64,000 nt of DNA from Candidatus Tisiphia endosymbiont of Nedyus quadrimaculatus (GCF_964059235.1 NZ_OZ060452.1:558001-622000); one strand, 5' to 3'; positions 35,991-45,998 are shown, counted from the first letter of the stretch. Notes: generated by a model not told the origin, from the letters alone. Program-made: numbers and translations.

Positions 35991-37493
35991 ATGAGTGCAA
36001 TTTTAAATGTACCAAATTCAACGAGGTTTCCCAAATTTTTAACAATGCTATTTTTTGTTGAAATGTGGGAGCGATTTAGTTACTATGGGATGAGATCTCT
36101 TTTAGTGCTTTTCTTGACTTCCCGTTTGGGCTATGAAGATGCAAAAGCTTATGCCATCTATTCATTATTTGCAGCGGTTGGTTATGCAGGTCCTGTGCTT
36201 GGAGGCTTCCTTGCTGACAAATTAACAGGATTTCGTAATATGGTACTACTTGGCGGTATCATTATCACTATTGGTCACCTGTCCTTAACTTTAGTTGAAT
36301 TGGAGTCTGAGCTAATATATATAGGTCTTGCGTTAATTGCTGTAGGTACTGGTATGTTTAAAGGGAATATAACTAATTTGTTAGGTTCATGTTACAAGGA
36401 AGACGACCCAGAACGAAGTAGAGGATTTACTTTATTTTATGTAGGTGTAAATCTAGGATCATTCATGGCATCCATATTATGTAGTTATATAGCTTATTTA
36501 TATGGTTGGCACTATGGTTTTGGTATAGCTGGGGGTGGTATGATCTTAGGACTTACTATTTTTATCAAATTTCAATATTTGTTAGGAGATAATGGTATTT
36601 CCCCACGACCAAAACTGATGAATAAGAAAATACTAGGGTTAAATATTTTTACTATATTAATGATAGCTAGCCTTCTTTTTTCTCTTGTAGTTGCTAGAAT
36701 GCTTATATCAAGTGAGTTTTTTGCTAATATACTTGCTTTGTGCGGTATTCTAATTTTAGGTGTATTTATTTACATAATAGTAAAATCATCGCCACTACAA
36801 AGAAAAAGATTAACAGTATTATTAATACTAATGACATTTTTTATGTGTTTTTTTGCATTAGAAATGCAACTTGGTTCACTAGTCAACTTATTTACTCAAA
36901 GAAATGTTGTAAATGAAATATTGGGTTTAACAATTCCACCTGCTGCTTTTCAGGCAATAAACCCTCTTTCAATTATAATATTTGGTTCTCTATTAGGGAC
37001 ATATATGAAATTTGATAAAAAATATACCACTCCTATATTTGCTTTTGGTATTTCTACCATGGCTATATGCTTTTTTATATTATATATAGGATGTTTAAAT
37101 GCAAATATAGAAGGAAAGATAGGATTCCTATATTTAGTAGGTGGTATAGCATTTATAGGACTTGGAGAACTATGTATAGGGCCATTAATACAAGAACAAG
37201 CAACTTTACTTGCACCTAAACACTTAAAAGGTTTGGTAATGGGTATAATAATGTTATTTGCAGCATTTTCTAATTTAGCAGGAATTTTAATATCGAAGTT
37301 CATGTCAATCCCTTCCATAAATGGAGAAGTAGATTGTTTAGAGTCCTTAGATATATATAAAGAAGGATTCTTAAAGATAGCAACGTTTAACTTAGGGTTA
37401 GCACTCTTGTTTTTACCTTGCTATCTGTTTGTAAATAAGGTTATAGCACAAACGAGTACAGAAAAAGTGGACAAAAAACGCCAACGTAAGTAA
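35991..37493 (+). CDS. POT-family (PTR2) peptide/proton symporter
   Basis: 500 aa, 12-14 transmembrane helices. The family hallmark FFVEMWERFSYYGMRSLLVLFLTSRLGY (ExxERFxYYG proton-coupling motif) is at residues 22-49. Next come FAAVGYAGPVLGGFLADKLTGFRN and FKGNITNLLGSCYKEDDPERSRGFTLFYVGVNLGSFMAS (the PTR2 FYxxINxGSL-type). It imports di- and tripeptides across the inner membrane. No operon partner: a bidirectional terminator lies at 37733-37766. Confidence 0.93.
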   Translation: MSAILNVPNSTRFPKFLTMLFFVEMWERFSYYGMRSLLVLFLTSRLGYEDAKAYAIYSLFAAVGYAGPVLGGFLADKLTGFRNMVLLGGIIITIGHLSLTLVELESELIYIGLALIAVGTGMFKGNITNLLGSCYKEDDPERSRGFTLFYVGVNLGSFMASILCSYIAYLYGWHYGFGIAGGGMILGLTIFIKFQYLLGDNGISPRPKLMNKKILGLNIFTILMIASLLFSLVVARMLISSEFFANILALCGILILGVFIYIIVKSSPLQRKRLTVLLILMTFFMCFFALEMQLGSLVNLFTQRNVVNEILGLTIPPAAFQAINPLSIIIFGSLLGTYMKFDKKYTTPIFAFGISTMAICFFILYIGCLNANIEGKIGFLYLVGGIAFIGLGELCIGPLIQEQATLLAPKHLKGLVMGIIMLFAAFSNLAGILISKFMSIPSINGEVDCLESLDIYKEGFLKIATFNLGLALLFLPCYLFVNKVIAQTSTEKVDKKRQRK

Positions 37494-37524
37494 TGGTACT
37501 TACAAAGCCAAAAACGATGTCCCT

Positions 37525-37632
37525 GCCCCTTCGGATGTCACCCCTGCGAAAGTAGTAGGGTCTAAAAAAATAGCATGGGAGACTATTTATTTCTAGATCC
37601 CGCTACTTTCGCAGGGATGACACCCTAGGCTA
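37525..37632. repeat. REP-type palindromic core
   Basis: GATGTCACCCCTGCGAAAGTAGTAGGG ... GATCCCGCTACTTTCGCAGGGATGACACC, long imperfect inverted arms. Another core copy is at 37838-37925 (GTCATTCCCGCGTAGGCGGG ... CCCGCTTACGCGGGGATGACA). Confidence 0.65.
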
Positions 37633-37732
37633 TTAAACCGATGTCTTGCAGCGATACTTGAGGTTAATTTACAGTTTACTATAAATTAAACTAATCAGCT
37701 AGCTTATTTTTTAAGATAACCCTACAAATAAA

Positions 37733-37766
37733 AAAAGAAGAGGGTTACTAAAAGCCCTCTTCTTTT
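37733..37766. terminator. Bidirectional rho-independent terminator
   Basis: AAAAGAAGAGGG (37733-37744), loop TTACTAAAAG, CCCTCTTCTTTT (37755-37766), bounded by an A-run on one side and a T-run on the other. Placed between the POT gene and the Adr-like gene, which converge. Confidence 0.85.
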
Positions 37767-37980
37767 GTAGAACAAAAATAATAAATCTATAAATTATTAC
37801 TAAGTGTGCAAGTTTTTTTAACTTAAGTACCCTCGGTGTCATTCCCGCGTAGGCGGGAATCTAAAAAAATAGCATGGATAATGTGTTGTTAGATATTTTA
37901 GATCCCCGCTTACGCGGGGATGACATCAACCTTTAAGGAGTATTATACTTACTTAAACTTGTGTACTTGGTAAATTATTA

Positions 37981-38700
37981 TTAAATATCAAATCTTAAGC
38001 CAGCCATTAAATTGTGACCTCTGTAAGCGGTTTTAGGTAATTTTTCAGTCTCCTTCTTATCTTTATTTTTAGAATTTGTTTCTCCATAATCTCTCCAACT
38101 ATAGGCAAGCTCAACATTCACACCATCAGCCACATTAGCAGAAGCACCAACAGTCAACTGATAAGCAAAATTATTAGCAGGTTTCCTAGTGTCAGAACCT
38201 CTGTCAGTATCTTCAACCTTTCCATCAAGGGTTGTAGTATTATCATAAGTTATTTTTTCTTTTATTTGAGCCATACCAATACCTGCTCCAGCAAAGAATT
38301 TAGCAAAACCTGCATCATACAAATCTACATAACCGCTGAGCAACAATGACACCACTTGCCCTTTAGCTGTTATTTTGCTAACTTCTTGACGCTTTGAACC
38401 CAAATCTTCAGTAGTAGTATTAGTAAATTCTGGATTGATTAGGAAATCAAGTGTCAATTCTGCTCTAACATTATCCATGGCATAATAACCTGCACCAAGA
38501 CCCAAAATAGCGTTAGTTTTAGCTTTAAATTTCAAGCTATCTTCTTTCTTTGTTTTAGCATTCTCCCATTTCATTTTCGTATTATTCAACTTACTCGCAC
38601 CACCTTCAGCTTTAAGATAAAACTGTCCTACATCTGCAAAAGATGTAGCAGAAGTTAAAAGAGCCGTACTTGTAGCAGCGATTAAAAACAATTTTTTCAT
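37981..38700 (-). CDS. Adr1/Adr2-like outer-membrane beta-barrel protein
   Basis: 239 aa with a signal peptide (MKKLFLIAATSTALLTSATSFA). The mature part shows alternating strands typical of a small 8-stranded barrel: GQFYLKAEGGASKL, NAILGLGAGYYAMDNVRAELTLDF, KGQVVSLLLSGYVDLYDAGFAKFFAGAGIGMA, FAYQLTVGASANVADGVNVELAYSWRDYG, and it ends GHNLMAGLRFDI with the usual C-terminal aromatic/ile residue. Rickettsial Adr proteins bind host vitronectin or act as adhesins. A single copy is seen here, while Adr genes often occur in pairs. Adhesin function is inferred from family resemblance. Confidence 0.8.
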   Translation of the reverse strand: MKKLFLIAATSTALLTSATSFADVGQFYLKAEGGASKLNNTKMKWENAKTKKEDSLKFKAKTNAILGLGAGYYAMDNVRAELTLDFLINPEFTNTTTEDLGSKRQEVSKITAKGQVVSLLLSGYVDLYDAGFAKFFAGAGIGMAQIKEKITYDNTTTLDGKVEDTDRGSDTRKPANNFAYQLTVGASANVADGVNVELAYSWRDYGETNSKNKDKKETEKLPKTAYRGHNLMAGLRFDI

Positions 38701-38910
38701 AATATTTCTCCTTAAATTATATAGACAAGAATCCCCTTATAGATTCTCAAATAATACCCGTGAAACACAAATCTCTCCAAATTCCACTTAGGCTACCTAG
38801 TTTGGTATATATAGCATACTAATTTCCTTATGCCAAACTAAAAACTATTCTGAGCATTAATCAATAGTGTTATAGAGAGACTTTGTGGCAATAAAAACAC
38901 AATAGACTGA

Positions 38911-39116
38911 TCTATAGCTAACCCGAAAATGTTTTACTCGATAATCAAGTTTTTTTCTGAAGGCTACAATTCATGACAGTTTATGTCACCCCTGCGAAGG
39001 CAGGGGTCTAAAAAGTTTAACACACCCTTTCGGTCTATTTCTTTAGATCCCTGCGTAGGCAGGGATGACATCAATTCTATCACCATTACTATGCCCTAAA
39101 CCTTTTCGTGTTAGCT
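38911..39116. repeat. Chimeric palindromic element: family F ends with family A left arm
   Basis: Outer ends CTATAGCTAACCCGAAAATG (38911 on) and TTTTCGTGTTAGCTATA (to about 39115) are the family F arms. Just inside the left arm lies ACTCGATAATCAAGTTTTTT with ACAATTCATGACAGTTTATG (family A). The right side has the family F inner arm GACATCAATTCTATCACCATTACTATGCC. The core is CCTGCGAAGGCAGGG/CCTGCGTAGGCAGGG. The right end overlaps the 3' end of the RNHCP gene. Confidence 0.65.
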
Positions 39117-39416
39117 ATAACTGAAAACATTTAGCAAATTCTCTACGCTATCTGTGTTCGCAAGTTTATTGTTTTTATATTCTCCACATTTAAGGCATTT
39201 ATGGGTTAGAATTATGCCCTTTTTACTGTCGAGTTTATAGGAAACTGGCTGCATTAGTCCGTTACATCTAGAGCCTCTATCCCCAGGGTTAATATCCACA
39301 TGCTTGCTGTAGAAACATATTGAACAATGGTTAGTATAGCCATTTCCTTGTACCAATTCACTACATATCTCACAAATAAAATCTTCTTTATTTCTGTAGA
39401 ACTTTTTTGTAACCAT
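39111..39416 (-). CDS. RNHCP-domain zinc-ribbon protein
   Basis: 101 aa. The pattern FICEICSELVQGNGYTNHCSICFYSKHVDINPGDRGSRCNGLMQPVSYK... ILTHKCLKCGEYKNNKLANTD is the RNHCP domain (PF12647), with RNHCP here as TNHCS. Cysteine pairs CxxC (18-21), CxxC (32-35), and CxxC (75-78) could bind zinc. Function of the family is unknown. Start MVTKKFYRNKEDF at 39416. Confidence 0.8.
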   Translation of the reverse strand: MVTKKFYRNKEDFICEICSELVQGNGYTNHCSICFYSKHVDINPGDRGSRCNGLMQPVSYKLDSKKGIILTHKCLKCGEYKNNKLANTDSVENLLNVFSYS

Positions 39417-39501
39417 TTTTTAACTTTTTTTGGCAATATTAACTATATGAAATTATTAAAAAAGCTGTATTACTAAATATACCTAATGTCTAGATAATTG
39501 T

Positions 39502-40770
39502 TTGAAAAGATGGATATCACTCCTGAATATGCTAACTAATCATACACGTTCTTATTTTATTTGTTTCTTCTTACTAGGAATAGTTGCAGGAGTAAATTTT
39601 TCTTTAGTATCATTTACTACTCATTACCAATTATCACAGGCGGGATATTCAACTGATATTATTGGTGTAATGTTTCTAACATCTATTCCATATTGCTTAA
39701 AACCAATATGGGCACCGTTTATTGATAAATATTCTATACCTGTGATATGTCAAAAATTTGGTCAACGTCGTGGATGGACACTAGTTACCCAAACATGTTT
39801 ATTAGTCAGTATTAGTGGGTTTTTAATTATAGATCCCCCTGTTAATATAATTATTACCGCAATTTTAATTTTTATTATTTCCTGTTGTGCAGCAACTCAA
39901 GATGTTGTTTTAGATGCATACCGTATAGAACGGACTAGAAAAAGAGAAGATCTCTCAATTGCCACAACTTTTAGTTCAACTGGTTTTCGTATAGGAATAC
40001 TTATTAATAGTACAGGGGCGTTATATTTATCTTGCCTCTTTAATTGGTACGTTGTATATCTATGTATCTTTTTTATAACAATGGTTGCACCTATAATAAC
40101 CTTATATATGCAAGAACCTGTTACAAAAAAAACTCAACACACCTCTACTGATTTAATTTCACCTGCACAATATTTTCAAGCCATTGGTGATAGCTTACTA
40201 TTGTTAAAACGAAATCATCCAAACTGGATGTTCATTATGCTGTTTGTCTTTCTATATAAAGCAAGCGACTCAATTCCTATGGCAATGAGTTCTCCATTGT
40301 TTATTGACTTGTCTTTTACCTCTCAAGAAATTGCTTCTATTTCAAAAGCATATGGATTCATGCTAATGATCTTTGGAGGAGTTATTAGCGGTATTTTGAC
40401 TGCAAAAATAGGAATATCTCGAAGTGTCCTAATATGTGGTAGTCTACAATTACTGTCACCCTTAATGTTTGTGTTTTTATCTATAGCAGGTCATGATATG
40501 CTTATATTTACTATAACAATTACTGTGCAAAATTTTTGTTGCGGGCTTGGTAATACAGCGATTCTTATTTATTTTTCTAGTTTATGTAGTAGCGAATTGA
40601 TAGCCACACAGTACTCCATTATATCTTCTTTTGGCTCTTTCGTACGAATTATTTTATCCTTTTTATCTGGTATTTGTGCAAATTATATGGACTGGCCTCA
40701 ACTTTTTTTATTTACTACGTTATTTAGCATGTTATTTGTACTAGCCTTTTCAAGGATACGTAAGATTTAA
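39502..40770 (+). CDS. AmpG-like MFS transporter
   Basis: 422 aa, 12 membrane helices. Starts at TTG 39502 or at ATG 39529 (MLTNHTRSYFICFFLLG); the second is likelier. Typical AmpG landmarks: PYCLKPIWAPFIDKYS near residues 60-75, FGQRRGWTLVTQ, and CCAATQDVVLDAYRIERTRKRED. AmpG imports anhydromuropeptides for cell-wall recycling; rickettsiae carry several AmpG paralogues whose substrates may differ. Monocistronic, between repeats. Confidence 0.85.
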   Translation: MKRWISLLNMLTNHTRSYFICFFLLGIVAGVNFSLVSFTTHYQLSQAGYSTDIIGVMFLTSIPYCLKPIWAPFIDKYSIPVICQKFGQRRGWTLVTQTCLLVSISGFLIIDPPVNIIITAILIFIISCCAATQDVVLDAYRIERTRKREDLSIATTFSSTGFRIGILINSTGALYLSCLFNWYVVYLCIFFITMVAPIITLYMQEPVTKKTQHTSTDLISPAQYFQAIGDSLLLLKRNHPNWMFIMLFVFLYKASDSIPMAMSSPLFIDLSFTSQEIASISKAYGFMLMIFGGVISGILTAKIGISRSVLICGSLQLLSPLMFVFLSIAGHDMLIFTITITVQNFCCGLGNTAILIYFSSLCSSELIATQYSIISSFGSFVRIILSFLSGICANYMDWPQLFLFTTLFSMLFVLAFSRIRKI

Positions 40771-40788
40771 TAGAGTTGATACTTTACT

Positions 40789-40977
40789 ACTCGATAATCA
40801 AGTTTTTTAAAATTGTTAAAAATACGTCATTGCGAGGAGCCGCGATAGCGGCGACGTGGCAATCTTATGAAGGAGACCTTACTTCATGGGATCGCCACGG
40901 CATCTACGATGCCTCGCGATGACGTTTGTGGGTACACGGCGGCTCTTTAACAATTCTAAAAAACTTGATTATCGAGT
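40789..40977. repeat. MITE family A (copy 4) with the other palindromic core
   Basis: ACTCGATAATCAAGTTTTTT (40789-40808) and complement (to 40977) as ends, but the core is CGTCATTGCGAGGAGCCGCG...GCCTCGCGATGACG, not the TGTCAT...GCAGG core of the other family A copies. TACT flanks it on both sides (40785-40788, 40978-40981). Confidence 0.8.
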
Positions 40978-41069
40978 TACTATGCTACCTATTTTTCTTT
41001 CTATTAAACAATTATTCTAGTATATAATCACAGAGTCATGGTTTGATAATTGATCTACTAGAAGTGATT

Positions 41070-41570
41070 ATGAGCAGTTATTTTGAGTTATTAGGTGTAG
41101 AAAGAAAATATAATATTGACTTAAATATATTGGATTGTCAATATTTTGCTATGCAGTCAAAATATCATCCAGATAGAGCTAAAACTAACAATGCGAGGCA
41201 AGAAAATTTGGCTATCTCTATTGATATAAATAAAGCTTATTCAATTCTTAAAGATGATTTAGCCCGAGCTGAGTATCTTCTACTTTTAAACAATATAGTC
41301 TTGGATGAAATAACGGTTAGGCAAGGTATCTCAAAGGAACAATTAAATGTTGTGTGGAATGAATTAGAGCTTGTTGAAACTACTCAAGAATTAACTAAGT
41401 TAGAGCATATGCTAAATAACAAAATCCTTGAAAAAGAAAAACTTATTGAATCTCTAACTACTGCATTTCAAGATCAAAATATGCAAGACGCTCTTGATAC
41501 TACCATAAAATTTAAATACCTTAAAAATTTAATTAATAATATTCAACTAAAAATCAAATCATGCAAATAA
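41070..41570 (+). CDS. hscB: Co-chaperone HscB (DnaJ-like)
   Basis: 166 aa from ATG 41070 (MSSYFELLGVERKYNIDL); an earlier ATG at 41043 is less likely. J-domain with SKYHPDRAK (HPD loop near residues 34-36), AISIDINKAYSILKDDLARAEYLL, then the C-terminal three-helix HscB domain (EQLNVVWNELELVETTQELTKLE). It delivers the IscU scaffold to HscA for Fe-S transfer. It overlaps hscA by 10 bases. Confidence 0.93.
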   Translation: MSSYFELLGVERKYNIDLNILDCQYFAMQSKYHPDRAKTNNARQENLAISIDINKAYSILKDDLARAEYLLLLNNIVLDEITVRQGISKEQLNVVWNELELVETTQELTKLEHMLNNKILEKEKLIESLTTAFQDQNMQDALDTTIKFKYLKNLINNIQLKIKSCK

Positions 41571-43372
41571 TAGAAATTAGCGAAGCTGGCTCTTCTAACC
41601 AGCATGAACATGATAAGGATATAGCAGTTGGTATTGATTTTGGTACAACCAACTCATTGATTGCTTTATCAAATAAACAAATAATACAAATTATCATAGA
41701 TGATCATGGCCGAGAACTTATACCATCAGTTATAGCGTTTCATGGTAAAGGCTTTATTGTTGGCAATGATAATATAATTGACAATTTTCGTTCTATTAAA
41801 AGACTTTTTGGTAAAAAACTATCTGATATACGCAACAACCCTGTGTTTTTTAGTTTAGTGAAAGACTATATTGATTTAGATAGTGAAATTTTACGAATAA
41901 GGTTTGCTGGAAAATTACTGACGATTCCAGAAGTTGCCGGGCAAATCTTTTTGTACTTAAAGAAACAGGCTGCTCAAAAATTGAATTCGGAAGTCAAACA
42001 AGCTGTAATAACCGTGCCAGCACATTTTAACGATGCTGCTAGAGGAGAAGTAATGCTAGCTGCAAAAATTGCTGGGTTTAGGGTATTACGGTTAATTGCA
42101 GAACCAACAGCAGCAGCTTATGCATATGGTTTAAATAAAGAAAGTAGGGGTTGTTATTTAGTGTATGACCTAGGAGGTGGTACTTTTGATGTATCAATTC
42201 TAAATATGCAAACGGGCGTATTTCAGGTCATCGCCACTGGTGGAGATAATATTTTAGGTGGTGATGATATTGACCACTTAGTGATGAGGTATTTTTGTGA
42301 TCAATATAAATTACTAGAATCTAGCGAATTAATAAAATTAGCAAAAAAAGCTAAAGAAATACTTAGTGGTCAAAATAAATTTGCTATGATATACGAGGAG
42401 GCGACGATATTGGAGTTAGATCTAGAAAATTTTGAGCAGTTAATATTACCATTGGTAGAACGTACAATATCTATTACTAAAGATACGCTAGAGCATGCAG
42501 GCAACCCTAATATTTCAGGTATCATCCTTGTTGGTGGTTCAACTCGCATACCCTTAATTAGTAGAAGTTTAGCACAAACGTTTAATACTATTATTTTCTC
42601 GGATATTAACCCAGATAAGGCGGTAGTATGGGGAGCAGCCCTGCAGGCAGAGAACCTAACTTCGGCAAATGTTAATTCCTTATTAATCGATGTAGTTCCT
42701 TTGTCACTCGGTATCGAATTAAATGGTGGTATTACTGAAAAAATCATTCTTCGTAATAGCCCCATACCGATATCGGTTACTAAGGAGTTCACCACTTATG
42801 TAGATAACCAAACTTCTATGAAGCTACATGTGGTACAGGGAGAGAGAGAAATGGTAGAAGATTGTAGGTCACTGGCAAAATTTGAACTAAAATTACCAAT
42901 AATGAAAGCAGGAGGAGTAAGAGCAGAAGTAACATTTTCTATTGATGCAGATGGTATCTTGTCAGTGTCAGCTCTAGAAAAAAATAGTGGTATATCACAT
43001 GATGTTGAAGTAAAACCAAGTTATGGTTTAAACGAAAGTGAAATTACCGAAATTCTAGAAAATGCTTATCAAAATGCTGCTAGTGATCATAATAAGAAAT
43101 TATTGCAAGAAACAATTATTCATACAAAATCTTTGATTTATAATATAGAAAATGCTATTAGAGAAACGCCAAATATTTTAGCAAAGAATGAAATGGAAAA
43201 AATTGAAATGGCAATTAAAATTTTGAAAGAAGCAATAGATTCAAATGATCGTGATTACATTATAGAATGTAGCAAAACTTTTGAGACTATAACAGAGCAT
43301 TTCTTTTATGAAAGATTAAATAGTGCTACTTTGGGCTTACTGAAAGGTAAGCATATTGATAAAATAAGATAA
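41561..43372 (+). CDS. hscA: Fe-S biogenesis chaperone HscA (Hsp70)
   Basis: 603 aa. ATPase: AVGIDFGTTNSLIAL (phosphate 1), VPAHFNDAARGEVMLAAKIAGFRVLRLIAEPTAAAYAYGL, YDLGGGTFDVSIL, and VGGSTRIPLISRSL. The substrate-binding domain begins PLSLGIELNGGITEKIILRNSPIP. It works on the LPPVK-type motif of IscU and ejects the Fe-S cluster to acceptors. Part of hscB-hscA-fdx-DUF2125. Confidence 0.96.
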   Translation: MQIIEISEAGSSNQHEHDKDIAVGIDFGTTNSLIALSNKQIIQIIIDDHGRELIPSVIAFHGKGFIVGNDNIIDNFRSIKRLFGKKLSDIRNNPVFFSLVKDYIDLDSEILRIRFAGKLLTIPEVAGQIFLYLKKQAAQKLNSEVKQAVITVPAHFNDAARGEVMLAAKIAGFRVLRLIAEPTAAAYAYGLNKESRGCYLVYDLGGGTFDVSILNMQTGVFQVIATGGDNILGGDDIDHLVMRYFCDQYKLLESSELIKLAKKAKEILSGQNKFAMIYEEATILELDLENFEQLILPLVERTISITKDTLEHAGNPNISGIILVGGSTRIPLISRSLAQTFNTIIFSDINPDKAVVWGAALQAENLTSANVNSLLIDVVPLSLGIELNGGITEKIILRNSPIPISVTKEFTTYVDNQTSMKLHVVQGEREMVEDCRSLAKFELKLPIMKAGGVRAEVTFSIDADGILSVSALEKNSGISHDVEVKPSYGLNESEITEILENAYQNAASDHNKKLLQETIIHTKSLIYNIENAIRETPNILAKNEMEKIEMAIKILKEAIDSNDRDYIIECSKTFETITEHFFYERLNSATLGLLKGKHIDKIR

Positions 43373-43388
43373 GAGGTAATGATAATTA

Positions 43389-43721
43389 ATGCCTAAAGTA
43401 ATTTTTATTATAGATAAAGATGGTACGGAAAAAATAGTGGATGCTCCTCTTGGATTGTCTATTTTGGAAATTGCTCATCAAAACGACATTGATCTTGAAG
43501 GTGCATGTGAAGGATCACTAGCATGTGCCACTTGCCATGTTATTGTAGATGAGGAATTTTACCACAAATTAAAAAATCCTTCTGAAGCAGAAGAAGATAT
43601 GCTTGACTTAGCGTTTGGTCTTACCCATACTTCAAGACTTGGTTGTCAGATTATTGTTAGTGAAGAACTTGACGGTATAAGGGTTCGCTTGCCATCTGCT
43701 ACCCGTAATATTAACTTATAA
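43389..43721 (+). CDS. fdx: 2Fe-2S ferredoxin (ISC type)
   Basis: 110 aa adrenodoxin-type ferredoxin: [18 protein letters not shown] gives three cluster ligands (CxxxxxCxxC) and [15 protein letters not shown] the fourth. It provides electrons for Fe-S assembly. Sixteen bases after hscA; 13 bases before the DUF2125 gene. Confidence 0.95.
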   Translation: MPKVIFIIDKDGTEKIVDAPLGLSILEIAHQNDIDLEGACEGSLACATCHVIVDEEFYHKLKNPSEAEEDMLDLAFGLTHTSRLGCQIIVSEELDGIRVRLPSATRNINL

Positions 43722-43734
43722 TTGAGTATATAGA

Positions 43735-44805
43735 GTGATACGTAAAATTTTGTTTTTTATTTGTTTAATTTACACCATAGTATGGTTTGGCATTGCTTAT
43801 ACTATCAAAAGCAATATAGTAAATACTATAAAGAATTCAGAGACAGATAATACTAAAATATCTTATAGCCAAATCAAAGTTTCTGGCTTTCCTATTCGCT
43901 TTCAAATTCGTTTAGTCGAGCCAAAAATAAAATTTATCGATCATGTTAATTCCAAAGAGATATCTACTGAGGAAATGACATTTTTGTTCGATTTTAGTTT
44001 TAAAAAGGCTAGATTGATTTTAGGAGGACAAGGGATAAAACAACAAGAAAATTTTGATGGTAAATTAATAGAGTATAGTGTTCAGTCCAAGGAGTATATT
44101 ACAGCACTAGTTAAATTTAATAAACCTATATATAAATTATCCCATGGAGATAGTTTAAAATCTATCGTAAAGTTTCTGCAAGTTAACAATAAATTATTAT
44201 CCTTCATTCAGGAAGATAAGGAAATTTTTAATATTGCTGATTTAGTTTTCCTAATCAATAAGGCAAAATCTCAGGATGGTGAAAATATAGCTCTACAATT
44301 ACGTTTGTTGTACTCTGCGGGGGAAGATTTTTTTAATTTCAAAACAGCACAGCTTGATTTAGCCACACTGATCAATATTGCTACTAACCAAGGTAAAGAT
44401 ACAAATTCTATCAGAAATTTAAATATCGATCGTTTAGTTTTTTCTTGTGATGATAATGCCCAAGTAGATTTGGTAGGGTTCTTACAATTTTTTGATAGTA
44501 AGTTACCAAAAGGTAAATTATCTTTTGAATTGACTAATTACCATGATATCGTCGATAAATTGATTCCTAACAATTTGTTATTACCTAAAAAAATGGTCAA
44601 AACTATCATTGAGAAAGCTGTTGATTCTTCTTTATTTGGAGTAGTTAAGACAGATGATAATGAATTAGCAACTTATGAAAAGGTGAAATTTGATATTGAA
44701 TTTTCTGATAATGGTATACATATAGGTTCAATTAATTTGCTTGATTTTAAACTAGAGGATAGTAAAGTAGATGAGCCTATAGAAGAGAGCAGCACTGAAA
44801 GTTAA
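43735..44805 (+). CDS. DUF2125-family envelope protein
   Basis: 356 aa, GTG start at 43735. N-terminal signal anchor (ILFFICLIYTIVWFGIAYTI), then ISYSQIKVSGFPIRFQIRLVEPKIKF, the DUF2125 entry motif with GFP-R, and a long beta-rich region ending NGIHIGSINLLDFKLEDSK. This is an alphaproteobacterial family of unknown function with resemblance to AsmA/DUF2125-type envelope proteins. It is last in the hsc-fdx operon; no link to Fe-S is implied by the sequence. Confidence 0.75.
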   Translation: MIRKILFFICLIYTIVWFGIAYTIKSNIVNTIKNSETDNTKISYSQIKVSGFPIRFQIRLVEPKIKFIDHVNSKEISTEEMTFLFDFSFKKARLILGGQGIKQQENFDGKLIEYSVQSKEYITALVKFNKPIYKLSHGDSLKSIVKFLQVNNKLLSFIQEDKEIFNIADLVFLINKAKSQDGENIALQLRLLYSAGEDFFNFKTAQLDLATLINIATNQGKDTNSIRNLNIDRLVFSCDDNAQVDLVGFLQFFDSKLPKGKLSFELTNYHDIVDKLIPNNLLLPKKMVKTIIEKAVDSSLFGVVKTDDNELATYEKVKFDIEFSDNGIHIGSINLLDFKLEDSKVDEPIEESSTES

Positions 44806-44811
44806 CATTAG

Positions 44812-44888
44812 TTCGATATAACTTACCCCAATTCGGGATAAGAATTAGTTAATTCTTATCCCGAATTCGCGTAATTTGTTATATCGAA
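44812..44888. terminator. Long nested palindrome after the hsc operon
   Basis: Outer arms TTCGATATAAC (44812-44822) and GTTATATCGAA (44878-44888). Inner perfect 18-bp arms AATTCGGGATAAGAATTA (44830-44847) with a GT loop (to 44867). It could end the hscB-DUF2125 messenger; it is also a dispersed repeat (2657-2688). Confidence 0.6.
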
Positions 44889-44905
44889 TTGATAGGGGTA
44901 TTACT

Positions 44906-45478
44906 ATGAGAAATGTTCAGGAAGTATTTTCAGATAGAACCTGTTATAAGTTTTTGGATAAGCCAGTTGATAGAGTGTTACTTGAAGAAATTTATAATAT
45001 GGCAAAACTTGGTCCTACTTCAGCTAATTGCTGCCCCTTGAGAATTGTTTTTGTTCAGAGTTCAGCTGAAAAAGATAAATTGTACAAATGCTTAGTTCCA
45101 AGTAACGTTGAAAAAGTTAAGTCAGCACCTGTTACAGCCATTTTTGCCTTTGATACTAAGTTTTATGAATTAATGCCCAAGTTATTTCCTCATGATGCAA
45201 GTATAAAAGATTATTTTGCCTCTTTTGAGCAGATTGCCCTAGATACCGCAATTCGCAACTCATCATTACAAGCAGCTTACTTGATGATTGTTGCGAGAAG
45301 TAAGGGATTAGCTTGTGGTCCTATGTCGGGGTTTAATAAAGACGCTATAAATAGTACTTTCTTTAGCAATTCAACTTATCAAGTAAATTTCATATGTAAT
45401 ATTGGTTACAAAGATGGTGGTGACCCTTTCCCACGGCTACCAAGACTCGATTTCAATGAGTGCTGTAAGATTACCTGA
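44906..45478 (+). CDS. Nitroreductase-family protein (RutE/HadB-like)
   Basis: 190 aa from ATG 44906, with AGGGG eight bases upstream. The FMN-binding signature YNMAKLGPTSANCCPLRIVFV (near 27-48) and the C-terminal LPRLDFNECCKIT resemble RutE/malonic-semialdehyde reductase types (SRRS-type N-terminus RTCYKFLDKPVDRVLLEEI). Residues SLQAAYLMIVARSKGLACGPMSGFN match the core of the fold. Substrate is unknown. Monocistronic. Confidence 0.85.
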   Translation: MRNVQEVFSDRTCYKFLDKPVDRVLLEEIYNMAKLGPTSANCCPLRIVFVQSSAEKDKLYKCLVPSNVEKVKSAPVTAIFAFDTKFYELMPKLFPHDASIKDYFASFEQIALDTAIRNSSLQAAYLMIVARSKGLACGPMSGFNKDAINSTFFSNSTYQVNFICNIGYKDGGDPFPRLPRLDFNECCKIT

Positions 45479-45489
45479 GTGTTCTTATT

Positions 45490-45691
45490 CATAGTACCCT
45501 ACATTTTTCTATAATCGTCATCGCGAGGCATCTTTAGATGCCGTGGCGATCTAGGTAAACAGCGAAGCTGTTTTTTCTAGTACGCTTCGCGTATCTTGGA
45601 TTGCCGCGTCGCCGCTTTTTCGCGACTCCTCTCTAATAGACGATCAGCAGCCATTTTAATAGTGGTTATATAAAAAATGTAGGGTACTATG
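45490..45691. repeat. MITE family E, copy 3, perfect 9-bp target duplication
   Basis: CATAGTACCCTACATTTTT to AAAAATGTAGGGTACTATG, nearly identical to the copy at 26691-26891. GTTCTTATT flanks it on both sides (45481-45489 and 45692-45700), a clean duplication immediately after the nitroreductase stop. Confidence 0.9.
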
Positions 45692-45998
45692 GTTCTTATT
45701 GTTCGGAGGTAATTTTGTAAGCAAAATTACCTCTTCTCGTGTTTTAGATCAGGACAATTTAAAAGTTATAACTAATAATTGGTGTAAACGCACATTTAGC
45801 CACTGTTGATGTCATTCCTGCTTCGGTAAGGAATCCATAATATCTAATAGCCTTTGCAGGCTATTTTCTAGATTCCCGCCGTTGCTAAGAATGATGGTAT
45901 GGACGAGTAAGTAAAAGAAACTTTACTTACTACCGTGATCACGAATATAATTCGGTCACATAATTATACTATTTAATAATTAAAAAGGAGTCCATACC